14,438 nucleotides of DNA from Armatimonadota bacterium (GTDB lineage: Bacteria; Armatimonadota; Armatimonadia; Armatimonadales; Armatimonadaceae): NCBI GenBank assembly GCA_014381035.1, contig JACMIS010000343.1:1-14438 (forward strand). The letters are read 5' to 3'. This document shows, in pieces, positions 1 to 9,380 of this stretch. Below the pieces are notes generated by a model. The model was not told the DNA's origin. It saw only the letters and a program-made list of their open reading frames with translations, and searched no databases. Every line of letters begins with the position of its first letter. The first letter of the stretch is position 1. The translations under genes were made by a program, and so were the position numbers.

Positions 1-3000
1 GATTTGCCCCCTCCGAACGGTGCCTTCAGGTTGCGCAGGATGGTGCCCAGCACGCGCTGTTTCTTGACGCCGTTCTCTGGATTTTCCTCGGTTTCCTTGA
101 ACAGGATATTTGACAGCACGATGCCGCCTGCGCCACGGGGATACTCCATCAATGTTCCCACGGAAAGCATAGGGCGAACGGACTTGTAAAACTCCGGCGA
201 GCGTTTGGCGAAGAAGCGGACGTTGTCCACGCCGACGATCGCGTTCGGTGTTGGTTTTTCAAAGCCCGCAATCCGTAGACCGACCTCTTTCGCCGGTCCC
301 GGTGCCTTCACACTGAATAGCTGGATCTCGTTGTTCGGCTCGGTCTTGAACGCCTGTGGCGACTTGCCGTCGAACGTGAGTTCTACTTTTGTCGTGGGCC
401 AGTAGAAAGCGTTCCCCGCCCACTCCAACCGCTGAATGGTCTGCGGCACGCTGAACTGGAACGGAATCGCTTTCGGATCACCGGAGCCCGCCCAGATCGA
501 GAAGATATACTGCCAGCCGTCTGCAGAATAGAATCCGTTGACCATATTGTACGGATCGTGGTCATTCGACGCGTCACTGTTGCCCCAGAACGACGGTTCG
601 GGTAGTTTTGCGAACGAGGCGACCTCGTCGTAATCCACCGCATAGGTAAAAACGTCGGAGGCGAGATAGGTGTCCGACGTGAAGTTATTGATCCGTTGCC
701 CCGACTGCATGACCACATCGCCGAGCGTCAACCCTGCGGTCAACGGGTGTTTCGTTGCCGGGAAGGTCACCCGTTCGCGCCGGAACGGACGGATCATGTG
801 ATTCGCCCCGACCAGTTTGTTGTAATCTGCCAAACCGGTCGGTGTCAGATTGCAGAGTACGAGATAGCCGCCCTTCGCGGCGAAAGCATCGACGGCGGCT
901 TTATTCGCCACCATCGCTTTCAGATGCGCGGGCGTCGCTTCCAGGACCACCAGTTTGGTTTTGCCGTCTTTCAGTGCGGATAGGGGGTCCTTCGCCGGGG
1001 TAAATGTCACGCCCGTCGCACCGAGTGCTTTTGCGATAGGCGACCCCGCCGCCACCGCCGCCGCGACCGGTCGGAACGATTGTCGGTAGGCGGCACCATA
1101 GGAAACGAGATTGGAAAGGAGACGTTGCGCGACGGCGTTTGTCGGCAACGTTTCCGCGAGACGCAGTTGGGAAAGCAGCAATAAGCCCTTCCCGGTCGGC
1201 AGTTCCGCCAGGGCGGTGTCCTCCAAACGGTTATGGCACTGGATCAGCGAACGCCCACCTGTGGATGGTTTCTTGTACGCGCCCCGGTATACCGTTTGCT
1301 CCGTCCCCCAGGTGAAGAAATCCTTCTGCGCTAGCCCGCGTAGCACGGGGTGCCCCATATCGTCGGCAAACGCCATATTCCCCTGATCGCCCGTGGCGTC
1401 CATCGGCGTCGGCAACGCCTGGTACCGAAGCGGGTTCTTTTGCTCCAGCACGATCACTGTCCGCCCCGGCGACGCCCACGCCGCAAGCGCGGACGACGTA
1501 GATTCGGTCGGTGTGAGCGCGTCCCGCCCTACGAGAAGAACCGTGCCGTTCGGCGCAATCGCGGGCAGTGTCGCGAGAGATTGGAGCATTTTCGGCGTGA
1601 TGCCGAGGTCGGGTAACTGTTTCGTGACCGAACCTTTCGGATCGTAGAGGAAAACGGTGGGCGACGCCGTCGCGGGTGATGCCGAGGCGACCCGACCCGC
1701 CCGCTTCGCAACCGGCTTGCCCAGCACACTCCACGCTTTTTTGTCGGAATAGACGGTCCTGCCCGCCACCGTCACCGATAAATTCCAGGACGCTTCCGTC
1801 CGCGAACCGGCGGACACATCGGGGATAGCGACGGTAACAGGAAACTTCACCGACTCGCCCGGCGCGACACTCTTCGTCACCGCGCCCTTCGAGAGCGTTT
1901 TGCCCCCCGACGTGAGTGACCAGTGGAATGTCAGCGGGCGTGTTTCGCGGAACGAATCGTTGAACAGCCCGATGGACCGCTTCACTTTCGCGCCGCCCGG
2001 AAATGTCGCGTCCCATTCCTTGCAGAACGCCGCAATCGGCGCGTTCGACTTGTGTTGCTCCGGGCTATCGTTTCCCCCGAGCCAGAAATGGTACGCGCCG
2101 TACTCCGCCCAGCGATACCCCTCGGTCAGCATTCGCTGGATCATCCCGACCGCCTTTTTGGTTGCCCCCTTGCCTTGAAACGTTTCCTCGCCGCCGATGA
2201 ATGCATAATCCGCCGGGTTGATCCCAGTCGCGAAATAATCCTCGCCCAGGTACCGGGGGCGTTTCTTGTCCCACTTCCACCGCCCTCGCCCGCCGCCATC
2301 CACATTATCCTCATAAGCGATTGCCGGGTATTTCGACGGGTCCCCCGAATAAACATAATGGTCACCGTGTACCGGGAACAGTTGGTTTTTCCCCGCGCCG
2401 CCCCCGTCTACCATCGAAAGGCGTGTCGGGTCCGCTTGTGATACCGCATCCATCACGTCTTTCGCCCGTTGTTCAAACTCATCCATCAGACCGCCATACA
2501 GGTTGATGCAGTTGATGTACAGCCACTCGTTCTCGATACTCCAGAGTTGGATGGACGGGTGATTACGCTCGGCTTTCACCTGTTGCACCATCTGATCGCG
2601 CCAGTTGTTTTGCAGTTCGACTTTGGTTTCGCTGTTATACAACTTTTTGAGTTCGGGGTCGCTCTCAATCGCGTTATAGCCGATGGCTTCACCGTCCAGG
2701 ATTCCCGAGCGGCGTACCACGATCCCCTCGCGGTCATACAGATCCAGTGCGTCGGCGTAATCCAAGCCGAGCCACTTTTGCCCGCCCTGCGCGTAGCCAA
2801 ACGAGCGGGCGAAGCGTTGCCCGGTTTTACGGTAGTTCGCGATCCACTCTTCCGGCGTCGAACCGCCGGTCAGATCCGCCCATCCGTGCCATTTGACACC
2901 GTTCAGGGTGAAATCTTTCCCTTCGGTGCTCCACTCCCGGAACCCGAACGGCGTTTCGATGACGTCTATCGCCTTTCCGTCTACTTTCACGGTAGTGCGG

Positions 3001-4490
3001 AGCGTGTACATGTGTGGCGCGTCGGGCCACCACAGGATAGGATCTTCCCATTTGCCGGACACTTCGACCGTCTTCTTCGCGTCGCCGGGGACCGGGAGCG
3101 ACTTCGGCGGGAGGGAATGCACTATCTTCCCCGTCTTCGGTTCGATCACCTCGCACACGACTTCCGCGTCCCGATTTCCCCCCGACACATTCGAGAGCGT
3201 CACCTCCGTAGCGAGCGATTTTTTCGCGACACTCGTTTTGACGAAAACATCCGCCGCGTAAACGCTGCCCGTCGTGGTCAGCGTCGGCGCGACGAGAATC
3301 CCGCTTTGCCACGCGTGCCAGACCGGATACGACAGGTCCTGAAAGCCGTTGCCGACAAACGACAGCGGGATATTGAACATCTTGCGCTGTTTCATCGGAT
3401 TCGTCGGCGACGTGGTGTAGGCGTACCAGGCGTCCCGAATCCCGACGCGGATTTCGTTCACCTGCCCCGGTTTGACGGCTTTCGTGACATCAATCGTGAA
3501 CGGCGCGTGCGGGTTCTTGTTGAAACCACATAACTCGCCGTTGACGACCAACGTCGTATTCAGATTGTTCTGCGGGAAATGGATCGTGAACGATTTCCCC
3601 GCCATATCCGCCGGGACATTCACCCGCGTGCGGTACCAGAGCCGATGCGCGAACAACAGGTCGGGGCGTGATTCGTTCTTGTCGCTCGGTACCGGGATCG
3701 CAGTCCAGACCGGATTCGTCGGCATATCCTCGAACGGTTCCGCAACGGGCTTGGGAAGTTGCTCATCGGCGCGGCACACTTCCCAGAGCCCGGACAGGTT
3801 CACCGAAGAGCGTAAAACCTCGGATGAATTTACGGCGGGACTCAAGGCGAAAATCTTCTCTCGCGCCTGCTTATCTTCCGGTGCGTTACGCGTCTCGCCC
3901 GGTTTGTACCTGCTGTTCGGGTGGAACGTCCCGTTTGTCAGGCAGAGAGCATCGGAAGCGTATAGCACCCGGTCGGGTTTGCCGTCCGCCTTGTTGCGTT
4001 TGGTAAGGCGGATTTCGAGCGTGTGATCGCCCACGGATAGGTTGGGGGCGTCGCCCATTTTGATCCAGGCGACCTCGTTCCAGGTTTCCAGTGCTTGCAG
4101 ATCGGTGGTCAGATCATCGGGCTTGACCGTGTTCCACGCCCCGCCATCGACGCGCCACTCGAACGGCGAACGGACGAACTCGAAACCGACCCGGTTCCAG
4201 AGTTGGTACGCACCGGCAACCTTCACGTCGAACGCATACCGGACTATCGCCCCATCCGCGCCAATATCGGTCGCCGTCTTATCGTCGGCGACATTGATCT
4301 GTAGCCAGGTTTCTCCCGACAGTAGTTCTTTTCGCCCCCAACCGGTAGCATCCCATTTTGGCACTCCGGTAACGGAAGTCGGCTTTTCCCCTTCCAGCCA
4401 GATATAGGCGGGAACCGAATCGGCGGCGACCGCCGAACCGGAGACGAGCGCGATAAGCGAAAGAGACGAAAGAAAACGGCGTAGTTTCAT
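1..4490 (-). CDS. Large secreted multidomain GH2-like glycoside hydrolase (C-terminus beyond window)
   Basis: One uninterrupted minus-strand frame runs from ATG 4490 to the window edge (at least 1,496 residues); I checked it at several points and saw no frameshift. Residues 1-23 form a signal peptide (MKLRR, hydrophobic core, cleavage near AVA/AD), so it is exported. In order I see a CBM6/35-like domain from about residue 28 (WLEGE) to 165, a GH2 sugar-binding domain (about 230-360), Ig-like sandwich (about 390-500) and TIM barrel (about 510-815). The barrel has RNHPSIQLWSIENEW with E655 as likely acid/base, and LGEDYF with E750 as candidate nucleophile. After an Ig-like domain and a linker come two class I amidotransferase-like or flavodoxin-like folds (about 935-1140 and 1146-1268), a discoidin-like domain (about 1270-1420) and the start of another segment. 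GH2 covers beta-galactosidase, glucuronidase and related activities; substrate cannot be assigned. No clear Shine-Dalgarno precedes the ATG. Domain edges are by eye. Confidence 0.88.
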   Translation of the reverse strand, partial: MKLRRFLSSLSLIALVSGSAVAADSVPAYIWLEGEKPTSVTGVPKWDATGWGRKELLSGETWLQINVADDKTATDIGADGAIVRYAFDVKVAGAYQLWNRVGFEFVRSPFEWRVDGGAWNTVKPDDLTTDLQALETWNEVAWIKMGDAPNLSVGDHTLEIRLTKRNKADGKPDRVLYASDALCLTNGTFHPNSRYKPGETRNAPEDKQAREKIFALSPAVNSSEVLRSSVNLSGLWEVCRADEQLPKPVAEPFEDMPTNPVWTAIPVPSDKNESRPDLLFAHRLWYRTRVNVPADMAGKSFTIHFPQNNLNTTLVVNGELCGFNKNPHAPFTIDVTKAVKPGQVNEIRVGIRDAWYAYTTSPTNPMKQRKMFNIPLSFVGNGFQDLSYPVWHAWQSGILVAPTLTTTGSVYAADVFVKTSVAKKSLATEVTLSNVSGGNRDAEVVCEVIEPKTGKIVHSLPPKSLPVPGDAKKTVEVSGKWEDPILWWPDAPHMYTLRTTVKVDGKAIDVIETPFGFREWSTEGKDFTLNGVKWHGWADLTGGSTPEEWIANYRKTGQRFARSFGYAQGGQKWLGLDYADALDLYDREGIVVRRSGILDGEAIGYNAIESDPELKKLYNSETKVELQNNWRDQMVQQVKAERNHPSIQLWSIENEWLYINCINLYGGLMDEFEQRAKDVMDAVSQADPTRLSMVDGGGAGKNQLFPVHGDHYVYSGDPSKYPAIAYEDNVDGGGRGRWKWDKKRPRYLGEDYFATGINPADYAFIGGEETFQGKGATKKAVGMIQRMLTEGYRWAEYGAYHFWLGGNDSPEQHKSNAPIAAFCKEWDATFPGGAKVKRSIGLFNDSFRETRPLTFHWSLTSGGKTLSKGAVTKSVAPGESVKFPVTVAIPDVSAGSRTEASWNLSVTVAGRTVYSDKKAWSVLGKPVAKRAGRVASASPATASPTVFLYDPKGSVTKQLPDLGITPKMLQSLATLPAIAPNGTVLLVGRDALTPTESTSSALAAWASPGRTVIVLEQKNPLRYQALPTPMDATGDQGNMAFADDMGHPVLRGLAQKDFFTWGTEQTVYRGAYKKPSTGGRSLIQCHNRLEDTALAELPTGKGLLLLSQLRLAETLPTNAVAQRLLSNLVSYGAAYRQSFRPVAAAVAAGSPIAKALGATGVTFTPAKDPLSALKDGKTKLVVLEATPAHLKAMVANKAAVDAFAAKGGYLVLCNLTPTGLADYNKLVGANHMIRPFRRERVTFPATKHPLTAGLTLGDVVMQSGQRINNFTSDTYLASDVFTYAVDYDEVASFAKLPEPSFWGNSDASNDHDPYNMVNGFYSADGWQYIFSIWAGSGDPKAIPFQFSVPQTIQRLEWAGNAFYWPTTKVELTFDGKSPQAFKTEPNNEIQLFSVKAPGPAKEVGLRIAGFEKPTPNAIVGVDNVRFFAKRSPEFYKSVRPMLSVGTLMEYPRGAGGIVLSNILFKETEENPENGVKKQRVLGTILRNLKAPFGGGK

Positions 4491-4530
4491 AAGACTTTAG
4501 ACCATAAACGAAAATAGATAGGGTGGGAAA

Positions 4531-4556
4531 AACGGGCGGTGTCGTCACCGCCCGTT
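4531..4556 (-). terminator. Rho-independent terminator after the rhamnosidase gene
   Basis: A perfect 11-bp inverted repeat (arms 4531-4541 and 4546-4556, 4-base loop) is GC-rich and, on the minus strand, is followed by five T residues. It begins 12 bases past the GH78 stop codon and leaves only 40 bases before the GH2 start at 4490. The GH2 gene is therefore either expressed by read-through or from a promoter squeezed into the gap; I see no convincing promoter there. Confidence 0.85.
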
Positions 4557-4568
4557 CATCACCGGGAA

Positions 4569-7298
4569 TCAGGCTTTACTGGTTTGTGCGACGAAACGGT
4601 ACTTTCCAGAAACGAGTTGAAAAACGCTCTCCTCCCCTTGAACCGTAATACCGTTCGCTTCATCCACTGTTTTTCCACTTTCGGTCACGGTTTGCATGGA
4701 CAGTTCCGAAGGTAGATACGCGGTAGCCGTAGTATTGGGCGGGACGGTGATTTCCCAGATCAACGCGTCATTCTCCAACTGCCACGACGATTCGACGCGC
4801 CCGTAGACGGTTTCTAAATGAGCGCGAGCGTGCGTCAGACCACTGCCGAAAGGAAGCGGCTTAAGTACGATGTGCTTGTAGCCGGGTTTCGCTTCATCTA
4901 TATCTATTCCGGCAACGCGCTGGTACATCCATGCACCGATGGCACCGTAGGCATAATGGTTGAACGAGTTCATGCCCACATCCTGGAAGCCCTTATCGTG
5001 CGTCCAGCCGTCCCACCGCTCCCAGATCGTCGTCGCGCCCTGAGTCACCGCGTATAGATACGAGGGCCACTGCTTCTGGTGCAAGAGTGCGTAAGCGATG
5101 TCGGCGCGACCGTTATCGGACAGCACATGTGGCAGATACGGCGACCCGACAAACCCGGTCGTCAGTTTATTCCCCCGCGATTTTATGTCGGCGACCAGTG
5201 CGGCGGTCGCGGCGGGACGCAACGCTTCCGGTAGCAAGTCGAAATACAGCGCGAGACAGTACGCGGTCTGTGTGCCCGGATAAACCAGCCCACCCGGCGT
5301 GACATATCGCGTCGCGAACGTTTCGCGGGTCTGTTCGAATATCTTCTCGAACATCGCGGCGTCCCCGGTCTTGCCGAGTACGGTAGCGGTTTTCGCCATC
5401 AGCCGTGCGGAGTAAGCAGTGAACGCCGTCCCGATCAGGTCCTTCGGCGTGCCGCCTTCGGTCTTGCCCGAGCCGTCCTGCGCCAGCCAGTCCCCGAAGC
5501 CGTGAAAACCCTTGTAATCCGGGTGAGAGCGCAACCCCTCGATGGCGATTGTTTGCAGGTACGCCACGAACCGTGCCATACTCTCATACTGGGTTTCGAG
5601 TACACCTTTGTCGCCATACGTGAGGTACATCATCCACGGACAGATCACACCCGCATCCGCCCACGCGGGACCGCCGTCACCGGGGACAACGCCGGTATCG
5701 GGAATCACGGACGGGATCTGCCCTTCGGTTCCCTGCGCGTCGCGCATATCGCGAAACCACTTGTAGAAAAACCCCTGAACATCCCGGTTCCACGCCGCCG
5801 TGCGAATAAACACCTGCGCATCGCCCGTCCAGCCGAGTCGTTCGTCCCGTTGCGGGCAGTCGGTCGGAATATCCACGAAGTTCCCGCGCTGTCCCCAATC
5901 GATATTCTTTTGCAACTGGTTAAGAAGCGGGTCGGAGCATTCGAAATCGCCGGTTTGCGGCGTGTCCGAATGAAGCACGACGGCGGTCAAATCAGCCTTC
6001 GTTGGAGGAGTCGTCACCCCCTGTACCTCCACGTAGCGGAAGCCGTGGAACGTGAACATGGGTTCCCATTTCTCACCATCGGGGTCGCCCTTGCACGTAT
6101 AATAATCGGTCTGTGCCGCCGAGCGCAGGTTCGCGGTGTAGATTTCGCCAGTCTTACTGGCGGGACCATCCTTGAGCGTTTCCGCGTAGCGCAGGCGGAT
6201 CGTGGTTCCGGCGTCGGCTTTCACCCGGAGGCGTACCCGCCCGACAAGGTTCTGCCCGAAGTCGAAAACGTAATCGTTCTGGGGCCAGCGTCGGATTATC
6301 TGCGGTTCGCCGATAGGAACGAGTTCTTGCGTCGCCTTGACGGTAGGTCCGATCATCGGCGAGATTTCCATCGCGTCCAGGACTTCGGCGAGGAGAGCCG
6401 GTCGCCATTCGGGACCTTCGACAAAACGGGTCGCATTCCAGCCCTGCCACTCGCGCCGCGCGTCGAACGTCTCGCCCATCAGCAAGTCGCCTTCGAGTAA
6501 CGGACCGTAGGCGACATGCCAGCTTTCGTCCGTGGTAACTATCGGGGCAAGCCCCTCGTCGCCAGAAACCAGAGTCGCCAGCAGTTTCGGTCGGTCGCCG
6601 TACCGTTCGCGACCGCGCCATTCCACGTGCCCCGAGTACCAGCCATCTCCCAGCACCGCCGCGATAATGTTTTCGCCGGGCTGTAGAAGAGAGGACACAT
6701 CATAAGTCTGATACTGGACCCGTTTCTTGTAATCGGTCCAGCCGGGTGTCAGTTCGTCGTCGCCGACGCGAGTCCCGTTGATATAGACCCGATATAGCCC
6801 CAGTGCCGTGATATGCAAACGGGCATTCTCCGGCACGGAATCCAAGGGGAAGGTACGGCGCAGGTACGGCAAGGGAACCGTGGAGCGGGACCCACCGACC
6901 AGATCACCACTGATCCAGCGGGCGGGCTCCCAATCCGTGCGCTGTAGCAATCCGGCTTCCCAGAACGCCGTCTCGCTGACAGCACTCTCACCGGACTCGT
7001 TGGTGACGGAAACATTCCACCAGGCGCGTTTGCCGGCAGTCAGCGGGGGACCGGCGTAGGTCACTCCGACGGACTGGTCCGAGGTGGCCGCACCGGAATC
7101 CCATAGATCGGGCGACGTTGCAAGCAGTTCCGGTCGGGATGCCACACGGACCCGGTACGACACCTGCCGCAGACCGCGATAGTTCGGTTCCGTCGCGATC
7201 AACTTCCACGACAGTTTCGGCGAAGCATCGCCCGTGCCGAGTGGATCAACACGGGCGTCGCAGCGCAAGTCAGATAAAGAGAAAAGGTTACTGTTCAT
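4569..7298 (-). CDS. GH78 alpha-L-rhamnosidase (cytoplasmic)
   Basis: A 909-residue protein with the full bacterial alpha-L-rhamnosidase layout: an N-terminal Fn3-like domain (about 1-115), two beta-sandwich domains (about 120-450, including GLYRVYINGTRVGDDELTPGWTDY split over 167-190), an (alpha/alpha)6 barrel (about 450-800) and a C-terminal sandwich (about 805-900). It removes terminal alpha-L-rhamnose by inversion. The hallmark DCPQRDERLGWTGDA sits at 480-494, with E486 the likely general acid and D480, D485 and D493 in the sugar pocket. TTIWERWDGW (757-766) supplies E760, the likely catalytic base, and the conserved NSFNHYAYGAIGAW follows. There is no signal peptide, so it should act on imported rhamnosides, unlike the exported GH2 next door. 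It lies 72 bases after the orphan secreted gene and ends in a terminator. The ATG lacks a visible Shine-Dalgarno, but the conserved N-terminus starts right there. Confidence 0.95.
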   Translation of the reverse strand: MNSNLFSLSDLRCDARVDPLGTGDASPKLSWKLIATEPNYRGLRQVSYRVRVASRPELLATSPDLWDSGAATSDQSVGVTYAGPPLTAGKRAWWNVSVTNESGESAVSETAFWEAGLLQRTDWEPARWISGDLVGGSRSTVPLPYLRRTFPLDSVPENARLHITALGLYRVYINGTRVGDDELTPGWTDYKKRVQYQTYDVSSLLQPGENIIAAVLGDGWYSGHVEWRGRERYGDRPKLLATLVSGDEGLAPIVTTDESWHVAYGPLLEGDLLMGETFDARREWQGWNATRFVEGPEWRPALLAEVLDAMEISPMIGPTVKATQELVPIGEPQIIRRWPQNDYVFDFGQNLVGRVRLRVKADAGTTIRLRYAETLKDGPASKTGEIYTANLRSAAQTDYYTCKGDPDGEKWEPMFTFHGFRYVEVQGVTTPPTKADLTAVVLHSDTPQTGDFECSDPLLNQLQKNIDWGQRGNFVDIPTDCPQRDERLGWTGDAQVFIRTAAWNRDVQGFFYKWFRDMRDAQGTEGQIPSVIPDTGVVPGDGGPAWADAGVICPWMMYLTYGDKGVLETQYESMARFVAYLQTIAIEGLRSHPDYKGFHGFGDWLAQDGSGKTEGGTPKDLIGTAFTAYSARLMAKTATVLGKTGDAAMFEKIFEQTRETFATRYVTPGGLVYPGTQTAYCLALYFDLLPEALRPAATAALVADIKSRGNKLTTGFVGSPYLPHVLSDNGRADIAYALLHQKQWPSYLYAVTQGATTIWERWDGWTHDKGFQDVGMNSFNHYAYGAIGAWMYQRVAGIDIDEAKPGYKHIVLKPLPFGSGLTHARAHLETVYGRVESSWQLENDALIWEITVPPNTTATAYLPSELSMQTVTESGKTVDEANGITVQGEESVFQLVSGKYRFVAQTSKA

Positions 7299-7370
7299 TC
7301 GTCAACGATAAACGATTCACCGGAGCAAACACAAGGACATTTCCGGCGTATTCTTGTATGTTTTCAGCGA

Positions 7371-8105
7371 CTACGGGACATAAACACTGAGAATTTTGAT
7401 TGTCATTTGCGAACCTGCCTGTGCGTAAGCACTTCCTGACAACGAACCATTTGTCGAAGTAGAAGCACTTCCACCGAACGCAAACGACACAGATCCGACA
7501 GATTCATTTCCAAACTGTTCTAATGAGATCGGGATATCACAAATCGTTGTTGCACTATCACTATAAGTAAAAGGGTTGCCACTACTTGCAGATCCTCCCG
7601 CTGATAATCCACCTATAGGATCACCGTTTACGATCGAGCATACCGAGTTTATTGCGGCAGTGGCTGACGCCTCAAATCCGCAAGATGCTGCAGCCATAGC
7701 ACCATGTGAAACCTCGAAACGTACTCTGCACAACGAGTAGTCCGCCGGACCTTTGACATTGTATATCGCGTTGGCGGAGTAGGAACCATTCATTCTGCCG
7801 TTACTACCAGGTCCAGTATTGTTAGACGAAACAAAATACATGCTCGCTTTGTAACTGCCATCGTTCTGAAGTGACCAGGGATAAGAAGTATTGACGTTGA
7901 GAACAGGAGCAGTGAGGGGTGCCGAGGAGGGAGGGATCAATTGCACGATTGAATTTGTGGAATTGCCCCCTCCAGCAACAGTAACAATGGAGTTCGGAGA
8001 AAACGTAACATTGAATCCAGACGTTGACTGAGCATTGGCATTGATGCTTGCCCCGAAGGTGCATAACGCGCACAAAGATAATAACAGATACTTACGGGTA
8101 AGCAT
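7371..8105 (-). CDS. Secreted orphan protein of unknown function, 244 aa
   Basis: I do not recognise a family. The N-terminus is a typical Sec signal peptide (MLTRK, hydrophobic core, cleavage after NANA at residue 25). The mature part is rich in Ser, Gly, Ala, Asn and Thr, predicted beta-rich, and has four cysteines (C126, C142, C156, C189) that could form two disulfides. No anchor, sorting signal or C-terminal membrane segment is visible. The ATG at 8105 is supported by AAGGGG eight bases upstream. Its base composition is visibly more AT-rich than the flanking glycosidase genes, which may reflect transfer or relaxed codon use. It lies between small lipoprotein 1 (82-base gap) and the rhamnosidase (72-base gap), all on the same strand, so it may be co-transcribed and might be a surface or matrix protein; that role is inference only. 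Confidence 0.75.
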   Translation of the reverse strand: MLTRKYLLLSLCALCTFGASINANAQSTSGFNVTFSPNSIVTVAGGGNSTNSIVQLIPPSSAPLTAPVLNVNTSYPWSLQNDGSYKASMYFVSSNNTGPGSNGRMNGSYSANAIYNVKGPADYSLCRVRFEVSHGAMAAASCGFEASATAAINSVCSIVNGDPIGGLSAGGSASSGNPFTYSDSATTICDIPISLEQFGNESVGSVSFAFGGSASTSTNGSLSGSAYAQAGSQMTIKILSVYVP

Positions 8106-8187
8106 ATTTTATCCCCTTTTGTTGGAACAATACGGATCTTGCCTGATAAGGTGAATCCGGTATAGTTCCCTTCTCCATGACACAAAA

Positions 8188-8445
8188 CTAAGGCTTAGCA
8201 GGTGGGGCGGAAGCGGCAGTTGTCTTTCCTGCATCCTTAGAAGCCGCAGAGTTTGCCCCCATCAATGCCTGCACACGCGCCCGTTGTTCCGGCGGGACTT
8301 TGTTAATGTCGAACTCTTTGTTGGAAAAACTCTCCTTCAGCTTCTTTTCTGTTTCAACATTACCGGACGCGGTGTTGTTGCAACCAGAAACGCTTATCAG
8401 AGCCAACAATAGTGCCGCGCCTAAACACACATTGAACTGCTTCAT
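8188..8445 (-). CDS. Small lipoprotein 1 of the prepilin cassette, 85 aa
   Basis: The protein starts MKQF, has a hydrophobic segment and then a lipobox-like VSGC with C22 as the probable lipidated cysteine, so it should be membrane-anchored after export. The mature part is short, charged and ends in an Ala/Pro/Lys-rich tail, with VPPEQRARVQALMG around residues 50-63. The paralogue at 11051-11317 carries a related PPDVAARVAEAQ stretch at the equivalent place, directly after its own prepilin. AAGGAG nine bases upstream of the ATG is a strong ribosome site. Function is unknown. The conserved pairing with a prepilin suggests that it works with the pilin product, perhaps in assembly or anchoring; this is inference. 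Confidence 0.8.
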   Translation of the reverse strand: MKQFNVCLGAALLLALISVSGCNNTASGNVETEKKLKESFSNKEFDINKVPPEQRARVQALMGANSAASKDAGKTTAASAPPAKP

Positions 8446-8462
8446 TCTTTTGTCTCCTTAGA

Positions 8463-8494
8463 GGTCGCGGCAACGATCCTTCGTTACCGCGACC
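8463..8494 (-). promoter_or_regulatory. Intercistronic hairpin between prepilin 1 and lipoprotein 1
   Basis: Arms 8463-8476 and 8481-8494 pair over 14 positions (one is a G-U wobble on the minus-strand RNA) around a 4-base loop. It starts 7 bases after the prepilin stop and ends just before the lipoprotein's AAGGAG ribosome site. No T-run follows, so a full terminator is unlikely; partial attenuation or protection of the upstream pilin mRNA from 3' decay fits better. The second cassette has an unrelated hairpin at the same place. Confidence 0.7.
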
Positions 8495-8501
8495 TGTTTA
8501 C

Positions 8502-9380
8502 CTACTTGCGAGTCGCAACCCACATGTTATCGGCAGGGCGTGCCTGTCCATTCGGGTTGGTTTGCTCAGGCTTCATGGCCTTCACATGACCATCAACAAA
8601 CAAAAAGTTCGACATACCCGAGTGCTTGGTTGACACACCACCGTTACGCCCGTAACCGAACACCCCCGTCTCCGGTCGTTGCGCGTTCGGGATGGCACTA
8701 GACGTATCAATGTATGGGAAAGCATTATCGTTACCATCCCAAAGATATACTTGCGTAGGCCACAAAGCAGAAGAATTCACCTTTATCCAGTTCATCCCCG
8801 GACCTGATTTCTCGATTTGATCCGAATGCTTCTCTGCCAACATAATTGTCGTTGCAGGATAATTTACTTCTGCTAACGCACGTGGACCTCGGTATTTAAA
8901 CCAACCAGAGTCATCGATCCCCCAACTCGCATTAAAGGCGGCAATAACTCCCGAGTTTGTATTGTCTGCCAGGTTTGGTCCACCCATCAATGCGTTCGCC
9001 GCGTACGAAACACGCGGTCCTGCCCAACCAGTTATATTGTCATAATTAGGGTCAGTAGAACCACCGTCCGAAGGGCACCAAACGACCTGAAGGCTTTTCA
9101 TGTAAGGTTGGATACGGAACGCCCAATAACTGTCATAGCCGCCCGAGAAATCATAGACTCCGGTTGTCGGAAACGACTCATCGTAATCCTGCACATATTG
9201 CAACATAGCAAGTCCCAACTGCTTCTCGTTTGACAAGCACGAGGTTTGTCGTGCTTTCTCCCGTGCTTGTGCAAATACAGGGAAAAGTATCGCCGCAAGG
9301 ATTGCGATAATGGCGATAACAACAAGAAGCTCGATTAGCGTAAAGCCTCCACGAACAGTGCGATTATTCTTGTTAAACAT
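8502..9380 (-). CDS. DUF1559-type prepilin-like protein 1, 292 aa
   Basis: The N-terminus has a class III (type IV pilin) signal: a 12-residue leader ending RGG, cleavage before F13, then FTLIE with E17 (mature Glu5), followed by a long hydrophobic helix to about residue 35. After [19 protein letters not shown] the globular part shows DUF1559/H-X9-DG features, including [10 protein letters not shown] (62-71) and the C-terminal [13 protein letters not shown]. It is expected to be processed by a prepilin peptidase and built into a pilus or type II-secretion-like pseudopilus; none of that machinery is in this window. Its length equals that of the paralogue at 11399-12277 and the first 60 residues are nearly identical. 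The ATG follows AAGGAAGGAAG. It sits between the sugar regulator and lipoprotein 1. Confidence 0.93.
   Translation of the reverse strand: MFNKNNRTVRGGFTLIELLVVIAIIAILAAILFPVFAQAREKARQTSCLSNEKQLGLAMLQYVQDYDESFPTTGVYDFSGGYDSYWAFRIQPYMKSLQVVWCPSDGGSTDPNYDNITGWAGPRVSYAANALMGGPNLADNTNSGVIAAFNASWGIDDSGWFKYRGPRALAEVNYPATTIMLAEKHSDQIEKSGPGMNWIKVNSSALWPTQVYLWDGNDNAFPYIDTSSAIPNAQRPETGVFGYGRNGGVSTKHSGMSNFLFVDGHVKAMKPEQTNPNGQARPADNMWVATRK

Noticed and set aside
2469..3533. A 354-codon plus-strand open frame
   Set aside because: It lies wholly antisense to the GH2 gene, has an Arg/His/Pro-rich low-complexity composition and matches no family; it is a by-product of the GC-rich coding strand. The same applies to the plus-strand frame 5502-6500 inside the rhamnosidase and the minus-strand frame 1231-2016 inside the GH2.
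8119..8130. Palindrome TTGTTGGAACAA upstream of the orphan secreted gene as a third operator
   Set aside because: Its TGTT/AACA arms are two bases apart rather than four, and no matching promoter lies beside it, so it does not fit the two-site operator pattern.
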